64,000 nt of DNA from contig OZ023267.1 of the NCBI GenBank assembly GCA_964006375.1, positions 81,076,182 to 81,140,181 of the forward strand. The letters are read 5' to 3'. Every line of letters begins with the position of its first letter. Position 1 is the first letter of the stretch. Shown piece by piece: positions 10,817 to 29,759 of this stretch. A program made the translations under genes and the position numbers. The notes under the pieces were generated by a model. It saw only the letters and a program-made list of their open reading frames with translations, was not told the DNA's origin and did no database searches. Origin of the DNA: Tillus elongatus. Its lineage: Eukaryota > Arthropoda > Insecta > Coleoptera > Cleridae.

Positions 10817-12598
10817 AGACCCCAACAAACACAGTTATGTAACATTCACATAACTGAAATAATAATTTGTTATTCACAAAAGTATCATTTATGTAACTTG
10901 TTATGAACTTGTAAGTTACATGTAACACGAAATGTCATGCATATAGTTCCTCTCGTGACATATCTATGTAATATACTTGGGCATATATATCAGATATATT
11001 TATTGACAATTTCATCAACATTACATGTTACATTTTGTTGTTAGGAGTAGAGCTTTTTCTATATAACCACACACAATAATAGTTTCGAAAAACAAAACAA
11101 AAAAGTATTGAAAACATAATTTATTAAACACTTGTAAGAAAACAATATAATATAATACATTCTTATTGTATTAAAATATTTATAATTTCAATTTTACTTT
11201 TAAAATTGTTTATAATGTTCACATTTAGCTGAAAGCTATGAATAATTTGAAATTCTAAATTAAATCTAAGCATCAGTAGAAGTTTATATGTTTAATTAAA
11301 TATAACTGCAACTTTAAACTGTAACTAGAGTAGTATCATCCGTATTAAAATTGCTTTAACAAATTAGTCGTCATTGCTTGTGTCCAAAACTCAGCTCCTG
11401 TAAATTTTACCCTGCTAGTAGATAACAACAGTTGCAAATTTAATCAATAAGTTCCGATGATCATACAAAACTAAGTACTACTAATTACCTTTGGCAATGT
11501 TTAAAACGTTGAGCTTGCTGACCTTATTATATTTCTTGGGTTGATCTAGCGGCAATTAATTCTGAACTTCTTATAGTGAATAGCATTGTTTAAATTCGCA
11601 ATGTACGGTCATTTCCAGCCTTTCAATAATAATGATCAGAAACGTATGCTGCAATGGAATCATATAGGTTAACTCGCATTCCGCCATAAAACGCTAGGAT
11701 AAGACAATCATAGATTCAAAATGTACAATATAATTCATTTTAACATGAAACACCAATAAGAATTCAACATCCACATTAATGTAGTTCTTCACAATCGGTC
11801 GTCGATTTTGTCGATAAAATCATGTACAAAACATAAATTCTTAAACCTTATATTAAATACTGTAATCTTTCAAGAAATAGAGAAAAATAAAATCCAATAC
11901 TTACCACAAATTTTTCACTTTACCTTTTGTATGAGGAATAAGAAAACAATATAAATCATAAACACGAGCACAATCAAAATAAACATAACATAACCTCATA
12001 ATCTACTAGCAAACAGTAACATCAAGAATCAAGACTCAACATTCGCTTTCGCCCTGCGCAGTTACCCGAACAAAACGACGAAAATGGCTAGAACATATAG
12101 GTGTTAATTTGTATTTCCACTTATTTTTCGTTTATTTTATTTATATAAATTTAATAACAAAATAAACTATTGACGAGTTTAAATCATTTTTCAGTCGACA
12201 GGTTTTCTTAATTAACATTTCATTAGCTGGGTTTGATAATTATTTGATATAATGTAAACTAAAAATATTACGTTGTTATCAGTGTGTGCTTTAAAACTAT
12301 GGAACGCCATGAAATTTGTATAATGTGTATGTTACATAAAAATATTACATAACTTTTATGTTATAATACTTGATGGTATGCAATATTTCATTTGTTACTT
12401 AAATGTGCTCCATTTGCAAAGTACATTTGTATTCTCCAAGTCTGTATGCAATATGGACAAGTTTCACCAAGTAAGGGCAACAACAATCAATGAATTGAAG
12501 AACATTTGTGTCATTTTTAGGTAACAGTGTTATGTTACAGTGTTATTTTATTGAGCTTCCAATGCCATGTAACGGTTACAAACGTGTTTGTTGGGACC
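10817..12598 (-). other. Non-coding 3' part of the Gypsy element
   Basis: This 1.8-kb stretch lies between the integrase stop and the polypurine tract. It has no frame above 60 codons, so an env gene is either absent or decayed beyond recognition. Short repeats of GTAAC/GTTAC words occur near 10840-10930. A roughly 40-bp segment at 12455-12495 (CACCAAGTAAGGGCAACAAC) reappears near 46248-46285, so part of this stretch may be another inserted repeat. Confidence 0.5.
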
Positions 12599-13630
12599 TT
12601 ATACAGCCAAGGTTGGTACCGGAACAAGTTTTGTTATGTGGAAGAGATTTGATTGGAATTTTTTTTGTCCTGTGTTTATTCTATAAATTGAGTTTGACAA
12701 TTTTCCTAAAACTTGATATGGGCCGATTTTTAATTCATCTAGGTTTTTTCGATTTAACCGGTTTCCGTTTTCCACATATACTAAATCTCCTATTTTTAGT
12801 TCGCATATTTTTCTGTTTTTGTCGAATCGTTGATTATTATAAATATGTGATTTTATAGTTCTTTCCAATGCAGCCTTCCTATTTTTCGATAAATCATCAT
12901 ATTTTATTTTTTCTTTCAATTCATATGGTAAAATATTGACATTTGTTCCTTCTAATAAATATTTTGGAGCAAATCTTGCCACCGTGTGCTCTGTTTCATT
13001 ATATTTTTGGGTACATTCGTGAGCAATAGTCGTCCATGCAATTTTTTTTCTTTCATTTATCTTACATCTAATTTTATTAACTAATGCTTGGTTTAATCTT
13101 TTATTCAAACCATTTGAAAAAGGTACATTTACTGCAGTGAAAATAATCGGTATATTTTCTTTATCTAAAAAGTTTTTAAATTCTTTGGAATTTATGCCCG
13201 GATATTGATCCGACAGAATCATGCCAATTTTATTTCCCTGTGTCACCTTTTTAACAAGCTTTATAAAATCTTTCGAACTTTGAGTTTTTGAAGTCAAAAT
13301 ATATGCATATCTCGTAAAGTGGTCTACCATAAGGTATAAATATGTTTTTGTAGAACGTGAGCCACCAAATCCCCCTATGGTATCTATAGAAATTATGTCA
13401 AAAGGGTAAGTAGCGGGACCTAGGTGAGACATTAGTCCAAATTCACATCTAGTTCTCGATTTATTTTTCTTGCAGATGTCACAGTTGTCACAGATTTTCT
13501 TTATTAAGTGTGTTAAATTTTTCGCTAAATACAGCGGTTTATTTTTTCTTTCCATTTGTTGTACTCCTATATGACAGTAAAGATAATGTATGTTTTCTAT
13601 CATTTTTTTACTAAATTCCTCAGTCAACAC
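12599..13630 (-). pseudogene. Gypsy integrase, catalytic Glu replaced
   Basis: Integrase inserts the double-stranded cDNA into the host genome. The 343-codon frame has the C-C half of the N-terminal zinc finger (CDNCDIC near residue 50), then the core with the first Asp in SIDT (near residue 83) and the second in LSDQYPG (near residue 139). The third acidic residue, expected in NGxxER, is instead Lys in NGLNKRLNQ (near residue 174). The C-terminal part has the GDLVYV and LGPYQVL-like pattern of the SH3-like domain in Gypsy integrases, ending in FHITKLVPV. The N-terminal H-H half is incomplete because the frame starts inside it. The altered catalytic residue alone should disable strand transfer. 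The ORF reading the other way at 12508-12858 is a shadow. Confidence 0.88.
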
Positions 13631-13673
13631 ATCTTTTCCTTTTTTCCTACCTTCTTATAATATATTTTATTAT

Positions 13674-14363
13674 TTAATTTAATTTGTTTTTAACTTGTTT
13701 TATGTATTCATTTTTTTCTTGATCCCTTTCGATATCTTCTTGTTTAATAAAGTTCACAATTTTCAGACTTTCCTCTTGATTTTCATATGGTTCTAATACG
13801 GGGTTTCTGCTCAAACTATCAGCTTCTAAATTGTACTTCCCCGGAGAATATATTACTTCAAAATTAAATTGAGATAGATAATAACTGAGGTCTCCCAGTT
13901 CTTCGTCTGTTCTAGCCTTAATATTCATTTTTTCTAGAGGCTTATGATCAGAGAAAACTGTAAACTTTTTTCCTATGAGCCAATACTGCCAATATTTCAC
14001 TGCCTCTCTTATTGCTAAACACTCCAGATATATAGCTTTTTTATTTTTTTGGGTGTCATTCAGTTTTCTCGAAAAATATGCACAAGGTTTCTCTTCTCCA
14101 AAGTGTTGTGGTTGTTTCAGTACAGCGCCTATGCCCTTTATACTAGCGTCCGTATAAATATGTATCGGTAGGTCTGGGTCAAAGATTGCTAAAATGGGTT
14201 TTAAACAAAGCAGCTTTTTTATTGTATCAAATGATTCTTGGCACTCTACTGACCAAATAAATAGTTGTCGTTTTCTTAACAAATTATGTAAAGGGTCTAA
14301 TATTATTGATATATTGGGTACATATTTTCCATAAAAATTTATCTTACCCAGAAATTGTCGCAC
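13674..14363 (-). pseudogene. Gypsy RT thumb/connection and RNase H
   Basis: This frame continues pol downstream of the RT palm. It starts RQFLGKINFYGKYVPN, the standard Gypsy sequence after the palm, then has a WSVECQESFDTIK segment. RNase H follows with its first Asp in YTDAS (near residue 71), Glu in LECLAIREAVKYW (near residue 114) and Asp in VFSDHKPLE (near residue 139). The HNxxADxLSR-like end reads YNLEADSLSR. The catalytic acidic residues are present. It is a separate frame from the palm at 14410-14976 because of a frameshift near 14400, so the protein is broken. Confidence 0.88.
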
Positions 14364-14409
14364 ATTTTTTTGTGTCTTCGGGACAGGAAAATCTCTTATA
14401 ACAATTAAA

Positions 14410-15332
14410 TTATCCTTCAGCGGAGTAATTGTGTTGTTTTTGATTATAACCCAAGTACTTTACCGAGTCCTGTGCGAAGTTACATTTAGAGAATTTTAAC
14501 CTGAAACCTTCTTGTGAAATTGCTTCCAATAATAATGACAAATGTTTTATATGTTCTGCGAAAGTCTCGGAAAATATTAAAATATCATCTATATAATTTA
14601 CCGTGAAATCTGGTAGTCCATGTTTTCTAATAATACTACCTAATATTCTCTGAAAGATTGCAGGAGAAGTTTTTAACCCGAATTGTAAACAGGTCCACTG
14701 AAAGTGACCTTCTTGAATTACAAATGCTGTTTTTTTCCTATCTTCAATTTTCAAAGGGATTGACCAGAATGCTGAGTTTATGTCTAGTGTTGAGAAGAAT
14801 TTACACTTTCTTGTTTTTACCATTAAATCTTCGATTAGTGGAAAAGGTTGTGATTGAGGTACCACTATTTTATTTAAATCACGAGAATCAATGCATAATC
14901 TAGATTTTATTTCTTTTTCTTTTTTGAAGGCCAATGTTACCGGGGCTGCAAAAGGACTATAAGACACCTCAATCAATTTTTTTCTAATAGTTTCGATATT
15001 TGTTGTTCTATTTCTTTTTTATCATCTATTGTACACCTATATGGTCTTTTGCTACAATATTTATCTATTAATAAATCAATATGTGCTTCATAGCCATTCA
15101 CTGTGCCTATATCATATTTATCTTGAGCAAAAAGTGATTTATATTTGCAAATTAGTTGATCTGTTTCTGACTGTTCCTGTAAATCTAAATGATTTACTGA
15201 AACGTTGAAATCAGCTTCTTCAATGTGTTCATTAAAGTTAATTTTAAAATTATTATCATTTTTTCCAACGTTTGTTTTCTCTACGATAGTCACATCTTTG
15301 TTTTCATTGTTTAAATTTTGTTTTTTTTTCAA
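14410..15332 (-). pseudogene. Gypsy reverse transcriptase (fingers/palm), frameshifted
   Basis: Reverse transcriptase copies the element RNA into DNA. Two overlapping frames are needed: 14973-15332 ends with the segment before the fingers (KRPYRCTIDDKKEIEQQISKL), and 14410-14976 goes on with SYSPFAAPV, LCIDSRDLN, FSTLDINSAFW (first catalytic Asp), FGLKTSPAIFQR and the YIDD box near residue 128 (catalytic Asp pair). A one-base shift at about 14975 breaks the join. All three catalytic Asp residues are visible, so the break is the main lesion here. Confidence 0.9.
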
Positions 15333-15339
15333 CTTTGCT

Positions 15340-15790
15340 ACCTGGAAAGGCAGGAACTATTTTTGTGTTGAAGTTTTGGTTGGTTTGTGTAATTTCTAGT
15401 TTTTCATTCTGAATTAGTTGAAATTTTTGTATGCAATCTAATCCAATTAAGAAATCATAATCAAAATTATTTTCATCTATAACGAAAACACTAATATTAT
15501 TTTCAATCTCAAAGATCCTTATTTTTAAATTTACTATTCCTATAGACTTTATTACACAATTAATCGTTTTTAAGTTTGTATTTTTACTATTATTGATTGG
15601 GTTTTTTTTTTCAAGGACAATAATTTTGAATTTATTAAAGACACATTCGATCCCGAATCATAAATCCCAAAAGTTTCTAATGTGTCATTTATTAATATTT
15701 TAAATTTGTTAATGGTAAAATTACTAGTTTTTTGGATCTATTCCATTTAACCCTACTTCTAATTCCGAATTATTAACGCTTCTGATTTGG
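15340..15790 (-). pseudogene. Gypsy aspartic protease region
   Basis: The - strand reads GIYDSGSNVS near 15640-15665, the DSG active-site triad of a retropepsin. Further on comes FLIGLDCIQKF near 15430-15455, the usual flap/C-terminal hydrophobic pattern (LG-D). It lies between gag and RT as expected for cleaving the polyprotein. Frame interruptions, including near a poly-T run at 15600, leave no single open frame. Confidence 0.7.
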
Positions 15791-15801
15791 TCCCTGTTAG
15801 T

Positions 15802-16863
15802 TCAGCTACTATGTTTGTTTTTGAACCAGCATACGGATTCAGGATGATACCGGGTTCCTTTGTTTTCTTTTTCACAAATTTTGCATGGTCTGTCTTTTCC
15901 ATTGTTTTCTTTATTTTTGTTTTCAAAATCTACCCTATTCTTTTCCACATTACTTTTATTCACCAAATATTCTAAGCCCCTGATATTATTAAATAAATCT
16001 TCAGTCCCATTCAAGTTATTTCTATCAATCTTATCTACTATAAAATTTGGTAACCCCGTCGCTATTAAATCAATTAGAGTGGGTTTATCCATTAATTTAT
16101 TTACTTCTAATAATAGTCTTTCTTTTTTTAAAGCATAATCTAATAATGTGCCCTGTCTATATTTGAATAAAATTGCATACCTGACGGGCGACCAACCTTT
16201 GCTTGCATAAGTTTCACAAAAATTATTTTTCCATATTGACCATTCTGAGTTTACTGTGTGTTTTATAAGCATGGAACTGTACCAGTCAAGACATGAGTTT
16301 TCTAAAAACAACCTAAGAATCCCAATTTTCCTAGTTTCTTCATCTATTCCTAAGCGAGTACATTCTGTTTCAAAAATAGTCATCCATTGCGATACATTTG
16401 ATGTGTTCCTAGTGAATTTTTCTATTACAAATTTATCTGTTAAGTTTGTTATATTACAAGGCTTTGAAGCGTCCTTCTTCATGTCAGCAAACTTCTCCAG
16501 GATTTTTGTCAAGGCCACTTCTGAAATTCCAGTTACAGGAGCTTGTTGTCTTGTTTCTGATGTAATCTCCTCCAGAAAATAACCCTTAAACTGCATATTT
16601 CCATCCTCATCCACATAGACAGTCTTCATCTCTGGTGTCATAGAAATCCATACTTGCCTAGATTCAAGTCTCCTTTGTAGTGTGGTTTTTATTTTTTGAA
16701 AAGTTTGGCTTTTTATAATTGTATCGTGTAGTTTTATTGTTCGCAGATGCTCCGGTATTGTAAAGGTATGTTTATCAATATTCATTATCGAGGTTAGGCA
16801 GATAACATTTGTTTTTGGATCATCACTCGGTTTTACTACAAATTCAAATTTCAACTTTTCCAT
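15802..16863 (-). pseudogene. Gypsy gag (capsid/nucleocapsid)
   Basis: A 353-codon frame starting with ATG (complement of 16861-16863) about 40 bp inside the element's first LTR-like border. It is the structural protein that packages element RNA. Its middle has the capsid pattern WMTIFETECTRLGI ... LRLFLENSCLDWYSSML ... W..WK.NF.ETY, close to Gypsy gag capsids. Near the C-terminus is a zinc-knuckle-like CKIC...H....C. The frame is open through its length and may be intact, but protease and pol after it are not in a continuous frame. Marked pseudogene because the element as a whole is dead. Confidence 0.85.
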
Positions 16864-16899
16864 TGTTGTTCAACAGCAGCTGTAGAAATGTTGTTTTAT

Positions 16900-23442
<6,543 letters not shown>

Positions 23443-26400
23443 ATATGTATGTATGTACCACACCGATAAAACATTTTAGGTTTTCTTTCGGAACAAAATT
23501 TAAGCTCAGAAAGTAACAATGCTATGGTAACCAAATCTGGTCTGTCGGTTACAAATATAAAGCTAAACTATACACCAAAATCCAGAACTCTATGTTACAA
23601 GAAAAAAGTTATTAGCATTTATTTAAAACAAATTTCTATTTCTATGAAAATTCGCTACCATAACGCACTTGCTGCGTCCTACCTTTTTTGGATCCTCAAG
23701 AGCTGAAAATTGCTTGCACAACCTGCTGATCATCTATATTTTATCAAAACACATAATCTATGTACCTAAAATTACAACGAATTACTTAGATATACCGCCG
23801 GATACAAAATTTAAAAAAAAGGTTAAATTTTAAAAAATTGTCGTTTATTTTATACTTATGGTGACTTCTGGATCGAATATTAATTGAAACGAGTTGATTT
23901 TTGATTCGAAAATATGTATTTTCTATTAAAGAAAAGTACTATCGTCGAATTGCAGACGTTAATTTTTTAAAACAAATAAACCTAAATTTATATTAAGCTT
24001 TATATAAAGCCATATATAAAGTTTAAAAGAAACAGTGTCAGTTCTAGAGAAGATGGGACAAAATAACTGTGACTATCTTGTTTTTTTACCCTAAGTAACC
24101 ACATTATCAAGTGAGTGCAACATCCCATAAACAGGGGCGTTTCACCTATCTTAACTGTGGATACCCTATGGATCAATTTTCTATTGTATTTTAGGCGTTT
24201 GCTTATATCTGAAATCTGGAAATCGATTATTTGAGTTGCAAGTTGTATTGTTTAGAGTCTGGCGTGTCTAAAATCTCAACCCCTTCAATATCTCATAACC
24301 CATATTTTACAATAGCATATCCGTGCATATGTTCCTCTTCTATACCGTGCTTTGACTTCTGAGTTCATTAGTTCATATTTCTATCGAGTGTCATAATAAA
24401 CTTTCTGGCATTCTAATTGGTTTTTGTTTATCCCTTTATAGCTCGGTTGGCCGCTATTTTCCCATAGAAGAATAATTTACTTTTATGCACGTGAAGGCTA
24501 TACAAGGGTAGGTAGTTATTGAAGTTTCAGTCGTGCCATCCTTTTGCTAATTGTTCTGCTTTGTCATAATCTCTGTGAATCTATCACTGTGATAAGTATA
24601 TAGTCAAAACTATATAATTAGTTTGTAATATATATTTTAAACAAACGAGATATTTTAAACAAACGTCGATTGTCAAGTAGCTATATTTTACTACACTGCC
24701 CGATTGTCTAAATATTCCTTGCAGGTTGTGGTTTTTGTAACTGTAAAACATTTATGCTGTACTATGTGCGATGGCTTTTTCTGGTACACACGTACATGAA
24801 AGCTAAGATCTTTCAAATATTTATGAGCGGTCGCCTACCTACTAGCTGTTCCGGCCTATTCATTGAGGGGATATTCTATGCAAAAGGCTAACACCCCTAC
24901 AAAGATTCCTTATTTATAAAGGTTACAAAGAAACATTAGATTTCCCAGAAAAGAAATTGGTGAATTGTTTTAAATTTAAGACAAATTTTACAATGCTATT
25001 AGTTGGTTTATTTAAGCACTAACGCGCAAAAATACCGAACAACATCATTCTGGATCTACGACTAACAAGTTGCTTTTTCTACCGAAAGAATTAAATTAAA
25101 AGCTTTTACGCATTTTGTATGAACAGGTGCGTCAACGATTAAGTAAAGCAAGTTTGTCGTTGCAACCTGTACTGTACCTAAACATTCAGAAAATAGGAAA
25201 ATCATAAAAAATCATAGTTACTGTCATTACTACATATTAGTACATATATTACCACATATATAACCATATATTTCACACATACACATGTGCACATATGTTT
25301 TGCTTTCTCAGGCCCCTCTTAACTACACAGGCTTGGATAACCACTATCCCCTTAAAACTTAAGAGTATCGCAGCGTACTTAGAGACCCGCCAGTTTAGGC
25401 CTGGATCGCCAGCGCCCAACATGCTACAAAATTTAGGATGGAAGTTCAATTTACCGGAACTGCTGCGACCTTATCCAGGCGTCCAGAACCAATCTGAAAC
25501 CGGTTGTTGTTGTACTCATCAATTTGGATCAAGTAAACCTTACACTCCTCTATCCACAGGAACGTGCTCCCTAGGTTCTCAAACCTAGCCACAATTACCT
25601 ACAGGTTCCTTGTACCTGTAGAACCTGGAACACCTTATACATCCATTACAAAAGACTTTTGAAGTTGTAAACGCTCTTTTGGTTCTTCGTGGTTTGCTCC
25701 ACTTACAGGGTCGTCATCAACCTTTGTTGAAACTGTTGAGTCACTGGACTAGCTGGGTTAAACATCTCCTCTTTACTGCCTAAATCACCTTATTCATTGA
25801 ACCACATTTTCTCAGATAGCTGTGAAATCTGTCGCATTGTTCTCAGGACGTTGTTCGGTAGTAAATGGTTTCAAATAAAACTTGACTTGATTACCCACTT
25901 CACTAAGTCGATTGGGTGTGAAAATTAACTTCACCAAGCGTATTGTCCAACCCCAGCTCTATCTTAGATAAAGAAACTAATATTGATCGTTGGAATGAAC
26001 TGTCTTTTTGAAAATATGGGTGGACCCATTGCACTCGCTTTCAGTGTCACTTGAATAAGTCCGAACTGTTAAAATATAACCGCACCAATGACCGAATAAA
26101 CAACTTTCTTTTAAGCGCGCAGGTACTAATCCAACATCTGATTGTGAGAAAATAGGGAAAAGTCTAATTAAAAGGTTTATTGGAGTAAACTGGACATCGT
26201 AATGGAATGCTTAGAATTCTTAGGTATATTATGTACATGTGCTGCGGACTGATGCTGCCTGTGCTGCTTCCCGTCTCTATCACATCTAGCCCAGCTGGGC
26301 TACCCTCCATCAGGACCAGCAATCGCAGGGGTCACAACCGGTTGCGTGTTAAGGAAGATACGGTGTTGCCAGCATACTTGATATATGCAAAATTTATGTT

Positions 26401-26648
26401 TTTTTAGTTTATTAGAATTTTACCCAAAAAATCACATTTTTGCATTTTGCTAGAAAAACTTGCATATTTTGGTCGACGGAAGAGTAAGGTCGAACTTATG
26501 CTGAGCATTAAGAAAATGTGGCGTAAAAAAACCAAAATTATATTTCTGTCCACACTTTTTTTTCAAATACATATATTGATTAATCTCCAAATAATCAAAT
26601 TGAACCTCCGACTCTCCAATCAGAAGGTCAAAGCAATAGGTAACCTAC
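23443..26648. other. No gene recognised; GC-richer block 25290-25960
   Basis: From about 25290 to 25960 base composition is more balanced and short frames occur (25295-25588, 97 codons), but the translation matches no family I recognise. It may be the body of a decayed element. The remainder is AT-rich without signals. Confidence 0.45.
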
Positions 26649-27004
26649 GTGTGCGTGTTTTGTTTCTTTAATGTCGGCCTATTTCCGCGACTATGGCCAA
26701 TCACCGACGCCAGGGAGCAGTTGCACCTCACTATCCTGGAAATTTTGCCGAACCCCTGCCTTTCTGTAAGGAGGGTAGAGATCTTTAACGTGCCCAACCA
26801 CGCATGGACACGGGACCGACGGCTTTATGCCTCCTCCGAAGGGCGGAACGTACAGACATTCAGCTTGCTCAAATACAATGCCAGAACCTCGGTTGATGTT
26901 AATGTTACAGTTTGTACTGAAAAAGTGAAAGGATTACCCTGGGATCGAACCCAGTACCCTTCGGTTCAGAGGCACACGTTCTTACCCCTGAACCACCGAG
27001 GTTC
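26649..27004 (-). mobile_element. SINE copy with 12-bp target duplication
   Basis: A full-length member of the tRNA-headed SINE family on the - strand. The head (complement of about 26930-27004) contains CGGTGGTTCAGGGGTAAG (box A) and GGGTTCGATCCCAGG (box B). The tail at 26649-26675 reads TTAAAGAAACAAAACACGCAC. The 12-bp string TAGGTAACCTAC occurs directly on both sides (26637-26648 and 27005-27016). This is the hallmark of target-primed insertion and fixes both ends. Confidence 0.93.
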
Positions 27005-27016
27005 TAGGTAACCTAC

Positions 27017-29666
27017 AATATCCAGTCAAACAAGTTTGGTTGAAACTGAAGTTCCATGTATTCCTTTCCCTAAGTAGTAACTGTTTTGACAAACAACGCT
27101 TGCTTATTCTGAAGGCAAATTACTGCTGCTCTGAGCACATTATAATAAAAGTATTTAATGATGATTAAATACCTAACATGACGATGTTTTGAAATGTGGG
27201 CTAATAGTGAAGTTGCAGAAATAAAATATTTAATAGATCAGCTTTCCAAAACAGTTAATACTGGACTCCATGACAAAATAGCAATATGTGCAATATCAAA
27301 TAAACATTTAAAAGCTCTTACAGTCCACAGTGTAAAAAAAATTAAAGAAGGGGTTGAACGTAATTTCTAAAAGTCGGTTTTTTATGTTCTCCGAAGCATG
27401 TACTGTCCAAGTATTTCGGCTTTAAGCTCGTTTCAGAGAATTATTTTATGCAGCAAATTACTAGTGCCACAACCATGCTATATAGTTCGCATGACGTACT
27501 AGTGATTATTTATTATTGAACCTGTTTACGGTACCAAAAAAAGCTTAAACAGCATTTACCAAATAACCCAGCCCTTCATAATTCATAGAAATATTTGAGA
27601 TAAAAGCTACAAGATGATCAAAATATATGCTTGGACCTGAGAGACTTAAAATTCAAAGAGATCTTTTTCAAATGGAACAACCTGTATTTTTTGTGTTACG
27701 TTAAAGAGAATAAAAAACTACCACCAAACCAACAAACAACTCTTTTTAGGTATTTCCTGCACCTATATCTCATTGTTTTTATGTCATTTTGATTTGTCTA
27801 TTTTACTCAATAGCTTCATGATATTTCTTGTTTTAGTCCTAGTAACCATGAAAACAATTGTACACAGAATGTAACCATTTGAATGCGCTTTTCGTGAAAG
27901 AAAGGTTTGACAGAAAAATAGGTATTCTCTAACCTACAAACGACACTTACCGATGATCAAAATACGACAGAATTATGTGTATAACTGCGTTTTGTTTTCG
28001 AACGAAGTTTTTGAATTTCTTCACAAAGACAATATTTCTGATAAGGACCTTTAAATGTTACCTGCTTCAAACTGGTTCATTACCTTTGGTAGGTTTCGGA
28101 AGGAAATAGTTATTCGACTTTTCTCACCGCAGCTTTTACAGTGATGACCCGGTTTAAATCCCTAGAGTCGCCTGTTCAGATTTATCTCCTTTATTAGAAT
28201 TCATAGCCTAGACAGAGATTCTTTATGCAGCTTTTATTCTCTGAAGGATGGACACAATTATTGTGTCTTGCTTAGTTCCTCTATAGTTTTTTCTTCTGAA
28301 AAGTTGTCTCCTCTTGGGTAGAGTTTTTCGAGGGCTGTACATATACTTGTTTGCAGACCTTTACTACTGTAAACTGGAAAGCACTGTCTTGGCCTTCAAC
28401 CTTTCTCCATCTACGTCCCGGCCAAGGGAGGTGCATATATGCAGCCACGGTACCTTTACCTCTTCAATTCTCTGAAACATTCAATCCCAAAGGCTGAGTA
28501 GTGGAACAACTCTTCTAAGATACTATGCACGAAGGTATATTGCAAGTGCATTCAACATGTGTGTTCTGGGGGTGCTTTTTTAAGTGCTTTTGTGACTGAC
28601 CTCCGAAGATCCTTTAGTCATGTGAGATGGGAAACCGTCCTGAATGTTAGTGCTCCTACGTGACAAGGAGCTTATTCTAGGAATATTTATTCTATTTTGC
28701 TCTTTTTAACGTTATGTTCTTCAAACAGTGTTTTGTTTGTCTATTAGCGTAGTCGTTTTGAGCTTCTTTTCTACTTTCTTTGCCCCCCCGCCTGTTTCAC
28801 ATTGTGTCTTTGTTTGGCCACCTTGAGGTCTGTGGCCTTTATTTTGTCTGTTGAAAATACAATCAGGTTTACTTAGACGACAGACTCTTTTACTTTTGTG
28901 TACCGCTGTCTTCCCGGCATCATTTTTCCGCGAGTAGCAATGGGAAATATGGTCCAATAAAATAGAGCTCTGCGTGGCTAAGTAAATCACTCACTTTTTT
29001 GTCGCTAACAACTCTCTAAAACCCGGGACATTGTCTCTCATTTCTGCTTGAGTTTTTGAGAAAATAGAAAAGACAACAAATTTCTTGATAACACAGGAGT
29101 AAAAATATTTGCATAAGAATAATTGACAAATGCAAAAGAACGAGCCCCAATATTAACTGAGATAGAATTGAAAGTATATGACTATTATAAACACACAGAA
29201 ATCACCAATAAATCAATAGAAACTTTAACTGCACTTTTACCTCAAACAACAAATGCCTCTAACCTGTTTTATCCGCTTAGTACCGTTATGAAAATACATT
29301 AGTTAATAAACCTTACCGACTCGACTAATTACACAGATAACGAGCCAGGTAGACATCATGCTATAAATATATAAGGCTTACCACAAACGATCGGATCTTA
29401 GCAGGTCTAGGCTAGAACAACCTGAAATCTTAAAGACGATCTCCAGTGAGATTTGGGAACTAGGTAGATTAACGCCGCGTAATTGAGTTACAGTAACCCA
29501 TCCTACTCTTTCCCACTGTTTTAAGGAAATAGGCAGTTTGGGCCCTTAGAGTTCATTTCATATTTCCTCAACCTCTTGAAAATAGCTCCAAAACAAGAGC
29601 CAAAAGCGTTGAGTTCTTATAAAAAAAAAACTCGACGCGGTTCAACTTTAAACATACGTATTTCAT

Positions 29667-29670
<4 letters not shown>
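27017..29670. other. No gene recognised; small frame at 27194-27370
   Basis: A 58-codon + frame at 27194-27370 (starts MWANSEVAEIKYLID) has a protein-like composition but no family I can name. From about 28140 to 28990 the DNA is GC-richer with a - strand frame (28721-28990, 89 codons, Lys/Gln-rich). It is possibly an old retroelement gag or leader, not identified. Confidence 0.4.

Positions 29671-29757
<87 letters not shown>
29671..29757. repeat. (TA)n tract
   Basis: About 43 TA units. Confidence 0.97.

Positions 29758-29759
<2 letters not shown>

Noticed and set aside
12508..12858. + strand protein of 116 residues, membrane-like
   Set aside because: It is the reverse strand of the integrase and its hydrophobic look comes from AT-rich antisense codons.
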